Shown piece by piece: positions 1 through 12,600 of a stretch of DNA of 64,000 nucleotides. Under the pieces are notes generated by a model that was not told the origin of the DNA, made no database searches, and worked only from the letters and a program-made list of their open reading frames with translations. Where the stretch lies: the NCBI GenBank assembly GCA_963682055.1, contig OY821748.1:6486843-6550842 (forward strand), written 5' to 3'. The stretch is from Primula veris (taxonomy: Eukaryota; Streptophyta; Magnoliopsida; Ericales; Primulaceae). Made by a program: the position numbers and the translations under genes. Every line of letters starts with the position of its first letter. Position 1 is the stretch's first letter.

Positions 1-428
1 TAAAAAAAGATGCATCTTTTTAGAAAGTAAAAACGAGTGACAGGAAGTGAGTGTTCTTGGGAAACACCTAATTTACCTTAAAATAAAAAACATTTTCACT
101 TGTTTTTTTATTTTACTAATTGAAATGGGTGGGGAATTAGATATTGGGATTTTTAGTAAAAGATTACATCAAACAAAATAAGAAAAATATAATAGATATC
201 AAGTTATATGCTCAAAACTCAGTTTACGATCACCTACACAAATGAAATTAGTTATGATTTATAATTGATCTCCATAAACTAAACTTCATTACTCTGAAAT
301 TATTTTTCGAACAATTGCATAATGAAAATGACACATTCATTCATTTATGTATTCCATATTTATGAAAATCAGCTCCTTTAAAATAAATAAATTTTAAAGC
401 TTATTGTCACCTTTTTTTTTATATATAG
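1..428. other. AT-rich spacer
   Basis: AT-rich sequence with no coding pattern or recognisable RNA gene. Confidence 0.5.
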
Positions 429-869
429 TGCAACCGCTGTGGTGTTTTGTTATACTCAAATCTTATGTTAAAGGATAACAAAACTTCTCATCATATTTAT
501 GATCACTTTTTTAACAAAACTACTCAAACTACTCGCGTGAACTGGATCTCCGTATTTGACATTTTTGCTGCTGGTCGTGTCACCCGGGTTGATGGTAAGT
601 GTGAAAAAGATGGTACCCGGTAAATGGAGGAGATATACTTTTCTAAGGAAATGAAATCCAAGTTTCAATTGCTAGACGGCTTCGCGAGCATTGTCAGTTT
701 ATATATAGCTCTAACTTGGAGTAACACCGACTCCAAAGAAATTCTCAAGTTGTTAAGGGATGTAAATGAGATAAAGTGCGAGTTGAAGGAGTTCAATAAG
801 CTCAAGGCGATGTTTAAAATATGGCCGATATATCGAAATACATGGATAGCAAGTTGCATATCCTCATGA
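429..869 (+). pseudogene. Unrecognised coding remnant with one in-frame stop
   Basis: One frame stays open from 429 to 620 (about 64 codons, starting with a CNRCG motif). It stops at TAA 621-623, immediately followed by ATG 624, and continues in the same frame for 81 codons to the stop ending at 869. Base composition here is less AT-rich than in the flanks. A possible splice acceptor (tatatag) lies just before 429, so this could be an exon remnant or part of a decayed mobile element. I do not recognise the family. The second half is rich in K, E and L and may be helical. The single in-frame stop suggests a pseudogene, but chance openness cannot be excluded. Confidence 0.25.
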
Positions 870-2230
870 AAAAAGAGTAGTCCTACTTCCAAACCATGAA
901 GGGTGGTTAAGATTGGAGGTCTATTAGAAGCCTCGTTCTTATGTTTAAAGCTTAAACAATATGCTATAATTATCGTTTGCTAGTGCTATTTAGGAATTGT
1001 GACTTTCACATCATTTTTACTTGTCTTTTGCCTTAATTTCATCTTTGTTTTTTCGTGCTGGGCTTTAATAATGTCTTTATCGTTCGATAAAAAAAAGAAG
1101 CTAAACTTAGTAAAGTGTGAATACATATGGACAGCGTAATGATCTTAATACATTACGTTTGTTGGTGATATTTATTGTCCCCACGTTTATTCTGGATTAT
1201 AGTATGATCTTTCACAATCGACGACATGTCTTGTGCAACTGTAGAAGATTTTCGTGCATTTCAAAACCTTGGTTGAATATCTGAAACATCTTGTGAACGT
1301 AAACTTGTTGAGTTTTGTGACTTTAGACCGGACTGTTATGTTAGTAACCATTGCTGGTATTCTAGGTGAGTACTATGTTAAAGTCACTTCCGTGTTGTTT
1401 ATACTGGATTGCTAACTAGTCCAAGATTCACTCTTTGCTGTTACGAATCTGCAATAGAAACAACATTGAAAAATATGCTCACATCTCGACTTCAAATTTT
1501 GCTTAATTTTGACGATTTTAACACGGGTGTACATTTAGACCACTTAGTTGGTTCTAACCCAACAAACTGTCATGAGAATTGTTGTTGATGAAGCTGCGTT
1601 GCTGAAGAGAACTGTTGTTGATGAATTTGCGTTTTTTATCGTTATAATTAAACTTCGTAAAAGATTTTCGTGACACAATTACCCCTTTTCTCTTAAAATC
1701 CATCTACATTTTGCCCCATAATCTCCACATATTTGCAAAAAATAGAGTTTGAAACCTGATTTATTGCGATTTCCACTGAATTCTGGTCGTGAAAATGAAC
1801 AATGCATTTTGTAAACTTTTCTTTATGATTTTGCACAACTTTAACGTCTTCTTGTTCCAAACCGACTGAAATAGTTTATTAGATCAGTTTCGCATACATC
1901 ATTTGGCAATCCTCTAACATAAATAGTTTTTTCATATGCCGTCGTAAATAAAGAGGTCTAGATTCTTGAATTTGTCTTATCTTGCACAAAAATCTCTATA
2001 GCATGATATACTCTAAAATCGAATACCGATTTTGATATCGTAACATCAACAACATAAATATCACGTGGTTCGGCCACTTAAATCACTAATATCCATATTA
2101 ACTGGCGTACTTTTATTGGAATTTATAACTTATAGATGTGTAGATACGAGAAGATGAAAATCCTCTAAGTTGCTATCTAAGTGTCGAAGTAATTTATTTA
2201 AGAACTTCAGAGTGCATTTTGTTAGAGATA
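870..2230. other. Spacer, nothing recognised
   Basis: AT-rich sequence without long open frames. No RNA gene, terminal repeat or domain could be identified. Confidence 0.5.
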
Positions 2231-2239
2231 AGAGTTAAA

Positions 2240-3660
2240 ATGGAAAATATGTTGGTTTCCGTGTATGAAATAACAATTTAACAATAATTAAATGACTAAA
2301 AAGAAATAAGCAAAAACCAGTGTAATCTTTATTAATTTCGAATTGGACTTGAAATTACAGATTACAACATGTAGGTACTGAATATAAATAAAAGCAAACG
2401 TTATTCAGATTATTATTAATTAATAATCTGATATACTGATTTGCAATTAATAGAAACTGCCGGACTGGAAAGTATAAACTTAACATCCGGACTGTTCTGA
2501 TTTAAATTGAAAGAACATGACTGAATTGAAACTATTCTAATTACTAAATTAAATTACATAATTGAAATTACAGTAAAAAACAGAATTTTAAAGAAATTAC
2601 AGAAAAGTACAAACAGAATTAAAAGCTACAGCTAAGAAAAGCAATTTAAAATACTGAAATTAAAATTACAGAAAAGTAAATTGCGGAATTAAAATAACAG
2701 AATTGTAAATGGACAGAATTAAAAAAAATGGACAGAATTGAAAAGACGAGACTACTGTTTAACAGTATGCCCTTAACCGATATTCGCTCAACCACCTTGA
2801 TATTTCTGGTTGCGTTGACGCTTCGATCCCAAGGTACAACGTCTCGGATGACTCGCCGGAAACTGGCGACGAGTCAAGATTGAGCCGTTGGTGGGTGGTT
2901 CTCTCTGATTTTTCTAAAATGCTATGTAGAAAAAATATATGCTGCTGTTTTAGAGAGAAGAGAGATGATTTTCGTGTCTATTATAGAGGAATTCTGAAAC
3001 CGCAGAATTAATGTGGTCATTTAATTCTGGAATTTACATCCCCAGAATACAACTCCATAACTGTTGGAGTTTGCGTCACGAGACCCGAGACAAATTCCGC
3101 GAACCGCGTCCCGAGACCCGAGCGAGCGCGCACGTGTGTGGTACACACTAACCCACTCATGGGTACGTGGACTTGATTAGTTTAACAACTATATGGGATG
3201 GACTTGTATATATAGTGTAAAAATCACTCTTTATTTTACAATGTGGGATAACCCTCATGGTTTAATCCCACTTTCTTTTCCATTTTTCAGATTTCGTTTT
3301 ATTCCCTATTTCGAGTACCAACATTCGAATCCAATTATCATTCACACCCTTCCTCTGAATAGGTCATGCGGTATACCGTTGCAAAGCTCGTCGTACGAGC
3401 TACTCAAACGCTTTGAGTACGACTTCAGAAAATCTGATTTGTCGCATCTAATAATGACTCAAAGATGGTCCCTGACCACTTGGAGCAATCATGTTTAAAA
3501 TATATGTTTCCAACATTTTTCCAACAAAATATCACAAGAAGATGCACATTTTGGTGTCGCGCTGCCATAAGTAAATATCGAGTTTGGCCTATTGGAGTCG
3601 GGTTTTTATGGTGAGTAAGTATAGCGATTTGATAGCTAATTTTAGTGTCACTTGTCACAA
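2240..3660. other. Unclassified repeat-like block with a CpG-rich core
   Basis: From about 2500 to 2750 short 'gaattaaaattacag'-type units recur. From about 2765 to 3180 the sequence turns GC- and CpG-rich, with 'cccgagac' repeated near 3081 and 3112, then returns to AT-rich. A compact double palindrome lies at 3386-3423. The block looks like part of a decayed repeat or retroelement, but I found no LTR ends, primer-binding site or conserved protein motif, so its class is open. The 101-codon open frame at 3193-3498 has no recognisable domain. Confidence 0.3.
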
Positions 3661-3984
3661 AGTTTCGATGCTCTCTTTATTTATATAATTTGTTATCATA
3701 GAAGTTGTAATTCTCATTGGTACGCCGAAGGGAGGTTGTTGATTTAAAGCGGGTCAATACTCATATTTTTGATACTTGATTAAAATTATTTTACCTCATA
3801 AATCGTAACTGGTCAAAAATGGTATCCATTGCTTTAGTGTGTTATTTATTCCACTCTTTTCTAGATTTGAAGTGTATAATGTATTGCTACTTAGTGTTAT
3901 GATCTCTGACTATTTTAAGTTTTGATCTTTTATGGCATTCACGACTCTTATTTAGTTAGTGTGTTTTATCAAAAATAAAATGAC
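3661..3984. other. Spacer, nothing recognised
   Basis: AT-rich spacer with no coding or structural signal seen. Confidence 0.4.
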
Positions 3985-4995
3985 CCCTTATCATTCTGAT
4001 AAATGGGACAATTAACAAAAACATAACGTACACCTATTATATTAGCAAAAACATATCATAATAATTTAAATTATCAAAGACATGCATATATATATATATA
4101 TATTTATTATTTCTCTAATTCTAATCAGACCATAATCTAACATCTCTCTCTAATCTAACCCCTCTCTCTCTCTCTAACCGCAACTCTCTCTCTCTAATCG
4201 CACATCTTTCCCTCTAAGACACGATAATCACACATCTTTTTAACACGTGATGATCACCCATCTCTCTCTATAAAAATGACTAAAAACTCACAAAATATTC
4301 ATATGTTAATTATAAAACGTCATAACCTAATTTTAAAATTTCATATACTAAATGTTCTGAATCACAATCAAATATCTAAAAAAGAGTTCATACCCTAATT
4401 TTAAAACTTCATACCATAATTTCAAAACTTTATACCGTAATTTTAAAACTTTATATCCTAATTTCAAAACTTAATACCCTAATTTTAAAATTTGATACCC
4501 TACCTATGAATTTATCTCAATACTGTACATATGGATTATACTCTTTTAACTTGAAACTCACAAGTTTTACAATAGTCTCAAACCTCAATAAATAGAAAAC
4601 AATCTCACCAATTCCATATATTTTTCATATATTACGGGGTATCAATTAGTGTAATATTTGTGTATTACGTATGTATATATATGTATTTATATGTATGTCT
4701 ATATAATCTATATGGTGTTCGGTAGTCAGTGACGGGTTTTCGTGGTGGATGAGAGGAGGGAGATAAAGTGGGATATGAAATAAAGATACAGAGAAGAATG
4801 GAGGAGAGAGAGAGTAAGATAGATACAGAGAATAATTGGTGAGAGAGAAGAATAGAGCAGAGAGAGTAAGAGAAAGAGAATAAACAGTATTAAATTTGTT
4901 TGATATGTTTTTGATAATGAAAAATTTTTAGGTATGTTTTTGTTAATTTAGTTTAAAAATTAGTATATTTTGTTAATTTATCATTTGAGGAATGT
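3985..4995. mobile_element. Foldback (TIR) non-autonomous DNA element with internal minisatellite
   Basis: The two ends are inverted copies of each other. The left end has 'gataaatgggacaattaac' followed by 'aaaaacata'. The right end, read in reverse, has 'aatgataaattaacaaaa' and again 'aacaaaaacatacc'. Inside are a CT-rich arm (about 4140-4265) that mirrors a GA-rich arm (about 4740-4880), and a tandem array of about 22-bp units (ataccctaattttaaaact) at 4330-4500. It encodes no protein. The layout matches the element at 55490-56340. Exact ends and target duplication are uncertain. Confidence 0.5.
4330..4500. repeat. Degenerate ~22-bp tandem repeat
   Basis: About six to seven units of the form 'cataccctaattttaaaact' follow each other with point changes. 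They lie inside the foldback element. The 'ccctaa' core resembles plant telomere repeat by chance, but the period is wrong for telomeric DNA. Confidence 0.6.
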
Positions 4996-5001
4996 ACAAC
5001 T

Positions 5002-5098
5002 CTTCCATGTCTTTATACACAATACTTTTGGTAAAATTAACTATTGTATAAACTTCCATGTCTTTATACACAATACTTTTGGTAAAATTAACTATTGC
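5002..5098. repeat. Two-copy 51-bp tandem duplication
   Basis: A 46-bp segment beginning 'cttccatgtctttatacac' at 5002 recurs almost exactly at 5053. It abuts the right end of the foldback element, so it may record its insertion or excision. Confidence 0.8.
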
Positions 5099-5099
5099 A

Positions 5100-6440
5100 G
5101 GTGTTTATACGAGACTTCATCATCTTATTAGTGACATGCTTGATTGTTCGAATATTCATACAATTTTTTGTCAGCATGTTGTGAATAGTTACGAAAGTAT
5201 GTTGCGGTTGATCATACTCCCTTAACAATGGAACATACAAGAACATTAAAATAATTAGTCAAACTTAACAAATATACTCATTAAGTAGACAGTTATAGAA
5301 AGATTTCCCATATATTTGTACCAGTTCATACACTTGTGGACGTTTAAGTTGATATCTTCAACTTAAATAGTCTCTGGATTCTACTATGATTATTGCAATC
5401 ATAATGAATATCAATTTTAATATATTGAGAAGTTTAGTATCTAACCATTTTAATATAATTCCTCTTATTCAATTATAGCTCATTAGTGTGGTTTTGTTAA
5501 AGGTTTAAAAAATAAAGTTGCCGCAAGTTGAGATTTTTATATAAAACAATCATTAGGGTGTTCGAACCCTTAACCATTATGTTATGGCCAACTAAAAATA
5601 TTATGATTGACCACTTCACCACACACATTTATAAAGCCAAATATAGAATTATAATATTAATACACGATAACTATATACTTGGGCCACACGAATTGCTTTT
5701 GCTTTAAAAGATTTTTGCGTTTTTTTTTTTCCTCAAGGCTTGAGTTAGTGGACTACCACATGGGCCGCCCTTGCTTTTACTCACGCCACGCTTTGTAGCT
5801 AGAATTTCACTATATTAATAAGAATTATATTTGGCCAAAGTTTTAGAAACCCAATTTGTTTAATCATTTAAATATAAATGAACTAAATCGATTAGGACAT
5901 CGAAAAACAATAGCAAGATGACAACTATAAAATAACCTAATATAATGATAGTTAAACATTTTTAAGTTTTAAAGATGCTATAAATTTGAAACGTTGAATT
6001 AGACGTAAAATATTAGATCTAAGAATTGTGTATTTTCTTAATCTTATCGAATGTGTCAATTAGTAACCAACGGTTTTCGTATTCATTAATTTTTTATCCA
6101 CATTACAACTCATTGCATGTTCTTAGTGGCCAAGATCGCAACGTACGCTAAAATTTATTATACAATAGTTCGTAACAAAACTAAGAAACACAAATCCATC
6201 TTCTAAATAAAACAAAACTCAAGCATCACGATAAAATAAATAAATTCCTCTCACAAACTCCATCTAAAACAAATACTACATTACTCATTACAAAGCTAAG
6301 CTAAATCACTACCAATCCATCAAAATTTCATCAAATTCCATGGAATATAACTCAAGAAACACCCAAATAAAATCAACCCAAAAGCACACCTTTCATTTCA
6401 CCATTTCACTTAATACAACTCCATTTCACACCTTTATTTG
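5100..6440. other. Spacer upstream of histone H1
   Basis: AT-rich spacer. No coding frame or RNA gene seen. Its last part is the distal promoter of the H1 gene. Confidence 0.4.
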
Positions 6441-6442
6441 GT

Positions 6443-6604
6443 GATCCGCGTCTCAACACAACATTCAATAACAGCCGTCGATCTATTTGCATTCAACGGT
6501 TGATATTCAAACTTATCTGTTATCTACCGATCCGCGTGAGTACCCTATCGACCAATCAGAGAGCTCTATTTCCCCAACCTTGTTCTATAAATAACGCCGC
6601 TGAT
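6443..6604 (+). promoter_or_regulatory. Histone H1 promoter: two octamer elements, CCAAT box, TATA box
   Basis: The 8-mer GATCCGCG, reverse complement of the plant histone octamer CGCGGATC, occurs at 6443-6450 and again at 6529-6536. A CCAAT box lies at about 6552 and a TATA box (tataaata) at 6596-6603, about 100 bp before the start codon, which leaves a leader of roughly 70 nt. The octamer is known from plant core-histone promoters, where it supports S-phase expression. Its presence here suggests cell-cycle control of this linker histone. Confidence 0.7.
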
Positions 6605-6701
6605 TAATTTAAAATAGTATCACAAAATAAAATCAAATAACAAGCTATTAAATAAATCTCTCTTTTCTCTAAGATAATAATAGTAATATTTTGGTCTAGA
6701 A

Positions 6702-7754
6702 ATGGCGTCAAAAGCAACAAAGAAGGTATCATCTACTGTGAAGAAAACCACTACTTCTCATCCTCCTTATGCTGAGGTATTATTTTAAATTTAATTGTTA
6801 TTAGTTTGTGTTTATTATTTAATCTAATTTGAGTTCGATTTAACCTTTTTCTAGTTTTATTAACCGTTTCGAAACTAGTAATATGCTTGTGAGTTATGAT
6901 AACCTAAATTTAGTTAAACGAGTTCTTATATTGTTGAAATTAGAGATATTGTTACTCGTTTATTTGATCTGTCTAATTAGTACATTACTTTGTAGATCTT
7001 ACTTTTTATTTATTATCCAACAGAGATATGGTAATTCTTTATTGTGATCTAATATTACTTTGAGCTTATACAGTTTCTTAAAAAAAATAAAAAATAAAAA
7101 ATTCAGTTATCTGAATCTAATTCATTTCATTTCAAAACTATAAATTTCTGTATCTGAAACTGATTTACAGAAATTGGTTTTTATGTGAATCTTATTCCTT
7201 TCAATTATCAGTCAATTTCATAATAAACTAATTTTAATGTTTTGATTTTGTGCCAGATGATAAAAGAGGCAATCACATTCCTGAAGGAACGCACTGGATC
7301 GAGCCAGATTGCGATTGCCAAGTTCATCGATGACAAGCACTCGAAAACCCTCCCACCAAACTACAAAAAACTTATCCTTGTTCAACTCAAGCGCTTAGTC
7401 GCCTCGGGTTCCCTCACTAAGGTCAAATCCTCCTTCAAACTCGCAAAAAAACCCGAAACAACAAAACCGGTTAAGAAAGTTACTGCTGGTGCTACTAAGC
7501 CTAAGAAAGTTACCGATAAAAAAGTTATGGCGAAGAAAGTTACTACGCCGGTGAAGGCTAAGAAAGTTGCTGTGAAGGGTAAAAAGGCGACACCTAAGAA
7601 AGTTACTGCTGGGGGTAAAAAAACGACTCCGAAGAAAGTGGCTAAAAAGGGGACACCGATGGGGATGAAGGCGAAGAAGGTGGTGATGAAGGCGAAGGGG
7701 GTGAAAAGTATTAAGTCGCCGGCGAAGAAGGTGGTGAAGAAGGCGAAGAAATGA
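6702..7754 (+). CDS. Linker histone H1, short variant
   Basis: Linker histone that binds nucleosomes and linker DNA and compacts chromatin in the nucleus. Two exons, 6702-6776 and 7257-7754, join at GAG|gtatta ... tgccag|ATG to give 190 aa. The intron sits inside the globular domain. The winged-helix H15 domain spans about residues 20-90 (HPPYAEMIKEAI, LKERTGSSQ, IAKFIDD, LVASGSLTKVKSSFKL). The C-terminal tail, about residues 92-190, is almost entirely K, A, T, P and V with repeated KKV units, as is typical of H1. The N-terminal tail is only about 20 residues. Short N-tail and length recall the stress-inducible HIS1-3 class, but the octamer promoter argues for a replication-linked main variant, so the subclass is open. 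Family assignment is certain. Confidence 0.95.
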
Positions 7755-9697
7755 AGAAGTTTGGGTTAAATTAGGTGTTTTTTAAAGTATGGGTAGTGAT
7801 TTGTATATTTTTAATTTCCAGTTTGGTAATGTGGAATGGAATGCGGTTGTAGTTCTGTGTTTGTTTTATTCAATTAATGACAGTTAGATGTGTTTTAATT
7901 ATTTGATTATTATTGTTAATTTATTTGTGGTGTTTTAATTTCTGGTTTTGAATTTGTTTGCGTATATTGTGGTTAATTGGAAAAGGTTTGGATTTTGCGT
8001 GTAGTCATGTACTTTCTTTTGCTTTCAGTGAAGTTATAATTTAAATACTTATCAATTCTGTAAGTTATAACTGGGGAAAATCAAAGTAAACAAACCCTTG
8101 TTTTGTCGGGATTATTGATAATAAGGGGAAAAGAGTTGCTGTTTTGTAGATTAACCATCATGAATTTCGTTCAAAAATAAAGAAATTTGATTCTGTAATC
8201 TAATGAATCGGTAAAGTTTGTTTGATCTTATTTCGAAATTAACTGTTCCTTATTACTTTATTTAAGTTTGAAATGCAAAATTAGCGTAAACCTGTGAAAT
8301 TCAGGTTTAAAGTTGAGTAAGCATTTAGAACCAAAGTTTACTGAAATAATTTTTGATTAAAAAATTACGAGAAATTAGTGATTGCCTTGAAGACTTTGAA
8401 AATGACATAGTTGAGAATGAATTCGCATGATTATGTAATTAAAGAAAATCGATTTTGTGATCTAATGAATCAGCAAATTTGTTTGATTTTATTTCGAGAT
8501 CAACTGTTCCTTATTTGTTTATTTAAGATTGAAATGCAAAATTTGGGGCCAACCTATGAACTTCAATTGAAAAGTAAAACAACCATTCAGAACCAAAGTT
8601 AATTATAATAATTTTTTGATTAAATTAAGAGAAATTAGTGGTTGACTTTGACTTATTGAAGACTTAAGAACGGATTTACTACATATGATAAGGTTAGTTT
8701 AGTTTTTTTTGGTGAAGCTGAAAAAGATTCATTGTTTTAGAAAGTTAAGTAGGTAATTTGAAATTAATTTCATCAAATTTGGCGGCATTTGAAAATTCAA
8801 AACAATTGGCGTATTTGAAAACAATAAAAGCGGTGCACCAAAAGCGGATATTTTAAATTTTATTCAGTAGTCATGCAAATTTTGGGTACGGCCTATATTC
8901 TATACTGGAGTTTTTTTATAAGCAATCTCATTAAACTTTAAGCTTTTGGATTTTAAATTTAGCGACCAAACACTTTAAGCTTTTCGTTTTAATCTTTATC
9001 CAACTTATTAACATGCACATAGCTTGACAGTGAAGTTTTAAAAAATAAGGAACTTCTCCAATTTGCCAAATATATACGTTTTTCCATATTGATGTTATAA
9101 ATTGACATATAAGAATCCGCAACAGTAAATACTCAAAACCCAATTTGTGTACAGTACTTTATGCTATTCTGTCTTCAATGTTCCACACTTGGACCTAAGC
9201 TCACTGATAACCTTGTTGAATACTAAGCTCGTGAAATAGTTCATATGGACAATAAGCTTGTGAACTCGGTCCTTACTGGCCGAAGATAAAATTTTCCATT
9301 CCACCTATTAAAGAAACACTCGCATATGTAACAATCTCGTCTCCAACTCGGTTGATGTAAAGACTCCAACTTACATATCCCATATTGCAACACATCTCAC
9401 CACTTCTTATAAGTTATAAAGCCAAATTGATAGATCCAGATTTCACATAATACAAAATTTTATATCAATCAAAGTCGCACACAAGCTCGTGATAAAATTG
9501 TTCACGTATTATACAATAATACCCAAGCTACATGAAAGCAAATCGATAAGTATAAAACTTTTTCAAGAGCTATTTACACAACAAAACTGAGCTTGTTACC
9601 AACCAGTTTCCTTGAATACGGAGTAGAGCAGGCTAAGCTCAAACAGTTTGTACCGTAATTTCGAATATTATACAGATATAGAGAAGTGCATAATCCC
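7755..9697. other. Spacer between convergent H1 and TZP genes
   Basis: The two genes converge, so this spacer holds both 3' untranslated regions and any poly(A) signals. It contains a tandem duplication (8160-8650). Beyond that nothing was recognised; the open frames at 8411-8602 and 8931-9143 look like chance. Confidence 0.5.
8160..8650. repeat. Imperfect tandem duplication, period about 262 bp
   Basis: The segment around 8201 ('taatgaatcggtaaagtttg') recurs at 8463 with about 80% identity by eye, continuing through shared 'aactgttccttatt', 'tgaaatgcaaaatt' and 'agaaccaaagtt' landmarks to 'gagaaattagtg'. Two copies, head to tail, non-coding. Confidence 0.75.
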
Positions 9698-12600
9698 CTA
9701 AAATCCTAACCTTATCCTCTCTTCGAATTTCGCTTTCAAATCATCTACAGATGGGAGTGTACCGCTTTTGACAGTCGTAGACCACCATGCAGTAAATTCA
9801 TCCTGTTAATTAAATTGCATAAGTATGTCATTATAATCACAAACTTCGTAGCATTTTCCGAAACAAATTTTCTACAGTATGCCTTGGTTTCTTTCTTTAA
9901 CGAGAATCTAGCTATATAATACCAAATTAACGCTTTCAGCCAATTTCAAAGTAGATAATACTATCCTCTACCAGAAGGTCCAGAACAAACAATTCAAGCA
10001 ATATTTTTATAGAAAAACCTTGATAGCACTAAAAGCGAATGAAACCTAACAGCCAGGGTTAAAAGAGAACAAGTCCAAGGCCACAAAATAAATGATCAAG
10101 AGAATTGCAATGTACTAACCTCAAGGAAATCTTGATTTGATATGTATCGACTTTCAACTAAGCAACTTTTACCCCCAATATCCACCAAGATGGTTGTTTT
10201 CGAACCTTGAGGTTCTTTTCCTTTCCCCTCTCCTATGGATTTCAATAAAAATAGATATACATGAGACTTTACCCAAAAAAAATAATGATTAAAAAGTGAA
10301 ATTCTTTCACAAAAATTACCAGTTATACAAGCCACATAATAGCCTGTTCCACCTTGGCTCTTTTCCCATTTCCCGAGACGCAAACGTAAGAAATAACCTT
10401 CAAGACTTGATAGGGAAGAGCTGGAGTTCATCCATCTGAGGAATGAGAATAAAACGTGGATGAAAAAGAGAAAACTAAGCTAGCATGAGTTATACAATTT
10501 TTCCTTATATACATTTCAAAAGCGTTTAACTTTTCCAAGTAGCACACAAAAGACTGTAGAGTTGAATCTAACACCACAACAAAATTCAAATGCTTAAAGT
10601 TTACTCACTTGTGTATATCCGTACGAGACAAACGAAGTTTCTTTATGGCATCAAATATTCCTTTCGTTTCCTCCAATAGCCTCTCTCCTTTCGCCACATC
10701 ATCTTCCGAAGTGGAATCTACACCCTTGTCAATACCCAATTGTGAATGGCTCTCTTGTTTAAACACTAGTCCTTTGGGGCATGAAACAGCCCAATGATCA
10801 ACCTCAAAACACCTCATGCAAAAACAAGTGTCTTTTATTCCTTCATACTTGCTCATATTCCTAGAAAAATAGTCCCGATCGGTCTCTGTTATCTCCGAGC
10901 AGCTACATAAATTGTGGCCAATTTTACCACAATATAAGCAAGTTGGCATTTTTTGAGCCGTTTCAGCAGTAATATCCGATGGCGTGATATTTTTTAGTGC
11001 ATCTATTCTCTTTGCAAACTCTGAGGCCATCACGCCTTTATATTTTACACTTGCGGTAGGTATAATGTGCATAGATTGGAACGAGGATATTTCATCACTA
11101 TTATGATCAACCTTATTTAAGGCACCAGAAGGAGCCCCTAAATTCACCAAGTTATCATGAGATTTTTGAGAAAATCGAGTAATCCATAAGTTTTGTGGAT
11201 TATCACATTTATTTTCTATATTAATCACCATTTTGTCCCCGACAATGGCACGTGTCTCTGAACTTGACGAATTCCATCTTGCCACGCCAGCGCAAGCACT
11301 AGTACTCACCGCTCTATCAGCCGACACTAGTTGTTCTGAATCCCTAATTGGAGTGTTTCCATTTGTCGCATCTAATTTCATTTCTTCTGCTTTTGGACAA
11401 TATATGGACCGGAAAATAGTACGAAAACCCGCATCACTGGTCCCACGATTATCAGTTCCACTATGAGGGACAACTGTATTATCCCCACCCTCTTCTTCTG
11501 GATTTGGTAAGGTGAGAGCAAGAGAGGGCTCCTCTTCTTGCTCAGCTCTATTTAACCCCTTCACCATATTCGAAATCCAATTCATAAAGGAGCTACGTTG
11601 ACCCATTAAAGATGCCGAAACGGGATTTTCTTGAATTTGGTTTTTCGCTCTTTTACTCCCAAAAGTCATTTGCTGCTCAAATCGATCCCTCTTTTGACCT
11701 ACCGAGAATACCCCAATATTACTACAACTTTGAACACTTTCGTCACTATCTTCCTTTACTTTTGAATTCGACTTACTTGATTCTCCCTTTGATAAAACCT
11801 TTTCTTTTCCCTTCTCTCTATCCAAAATAACTTTGCTAAAAGCAGGTGACGCTTCAATCATGACAGATTTACCCCTTCTAAGTCTCTCTTCATTTGTATT
11901 ACGAGGATTTTTGTCCGATGGTATTTCATTTTCTGCAGTGCCCTCGAGCCTTTCGATGGAATAATCGACATCAGGTTCATTTTTAGTTTCAATATCTACT
12001 GTCCAAACTTCTTTTTTTCCTTCTGGGGATGATGAAACTGGAACAGGATTAGGCATCGACGATCCCCCATCTTCGTGCAATGAAGGTTCATTGGTTCTGA
12101 TAGAGAGAAAATCCAGTGTTTTTTTCTCTTTAAGATCTAGAACAAAAACCATTAGACTAATTTAGCAACCAAAAAATTAAACAGACACTAGTTAGATATT
12201 GGGATATGCTAATGTGAATCGTAACATAATATACAATACGCTTGTCAGCTGCAAGATCATACAAGAAAAGTCACTAGCTTAAGATCGACTGGTGAAACCG
12301 GTACTAGTATATGCTTACATATTGATTTCCATTCCAGTCTTACATATTCAGAAAAAACTTCATATAAGAGATGACCAATTACCACCATCTCAAAAGATAT
12401 TATAGTCTATTATTTCTGTTGTCACATTACTTTCATTCTCCCTTAAAAGATGTTCCATTTAGCGGTATTAATATCGGCCAAACAGATGGTAAGGTCAATC
12501 CCATAAGCGATTATTTGAGATGAACTAACGAAATCAAGAGAGGATTTGAAAACTCTAAAGTGCAACTGTGTACATGATAGTTAATATATCAATTTATAAC

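Noticed and set aside
3193..3498. 101-codon ORF as a gene
   Set aside because: No recognised domain, aberrant composition, and it overlaps a palindrome and a repeat-like block.
4330..4500. Interstitial telomere repeat
   Set aside because: The ccctaa words are spaced by about 22 bp rather than 7 bp; it is a minisatellite inside a foldback element.
5555..5600. SINE or tRNA-like box B (ggttcgaac-type motif)
   Set aside because: Only the box B-like core is present. No credible box A, cloverleaf or poly-A tail was found. Similar motifs near 41010 and 46110 are equally weak.
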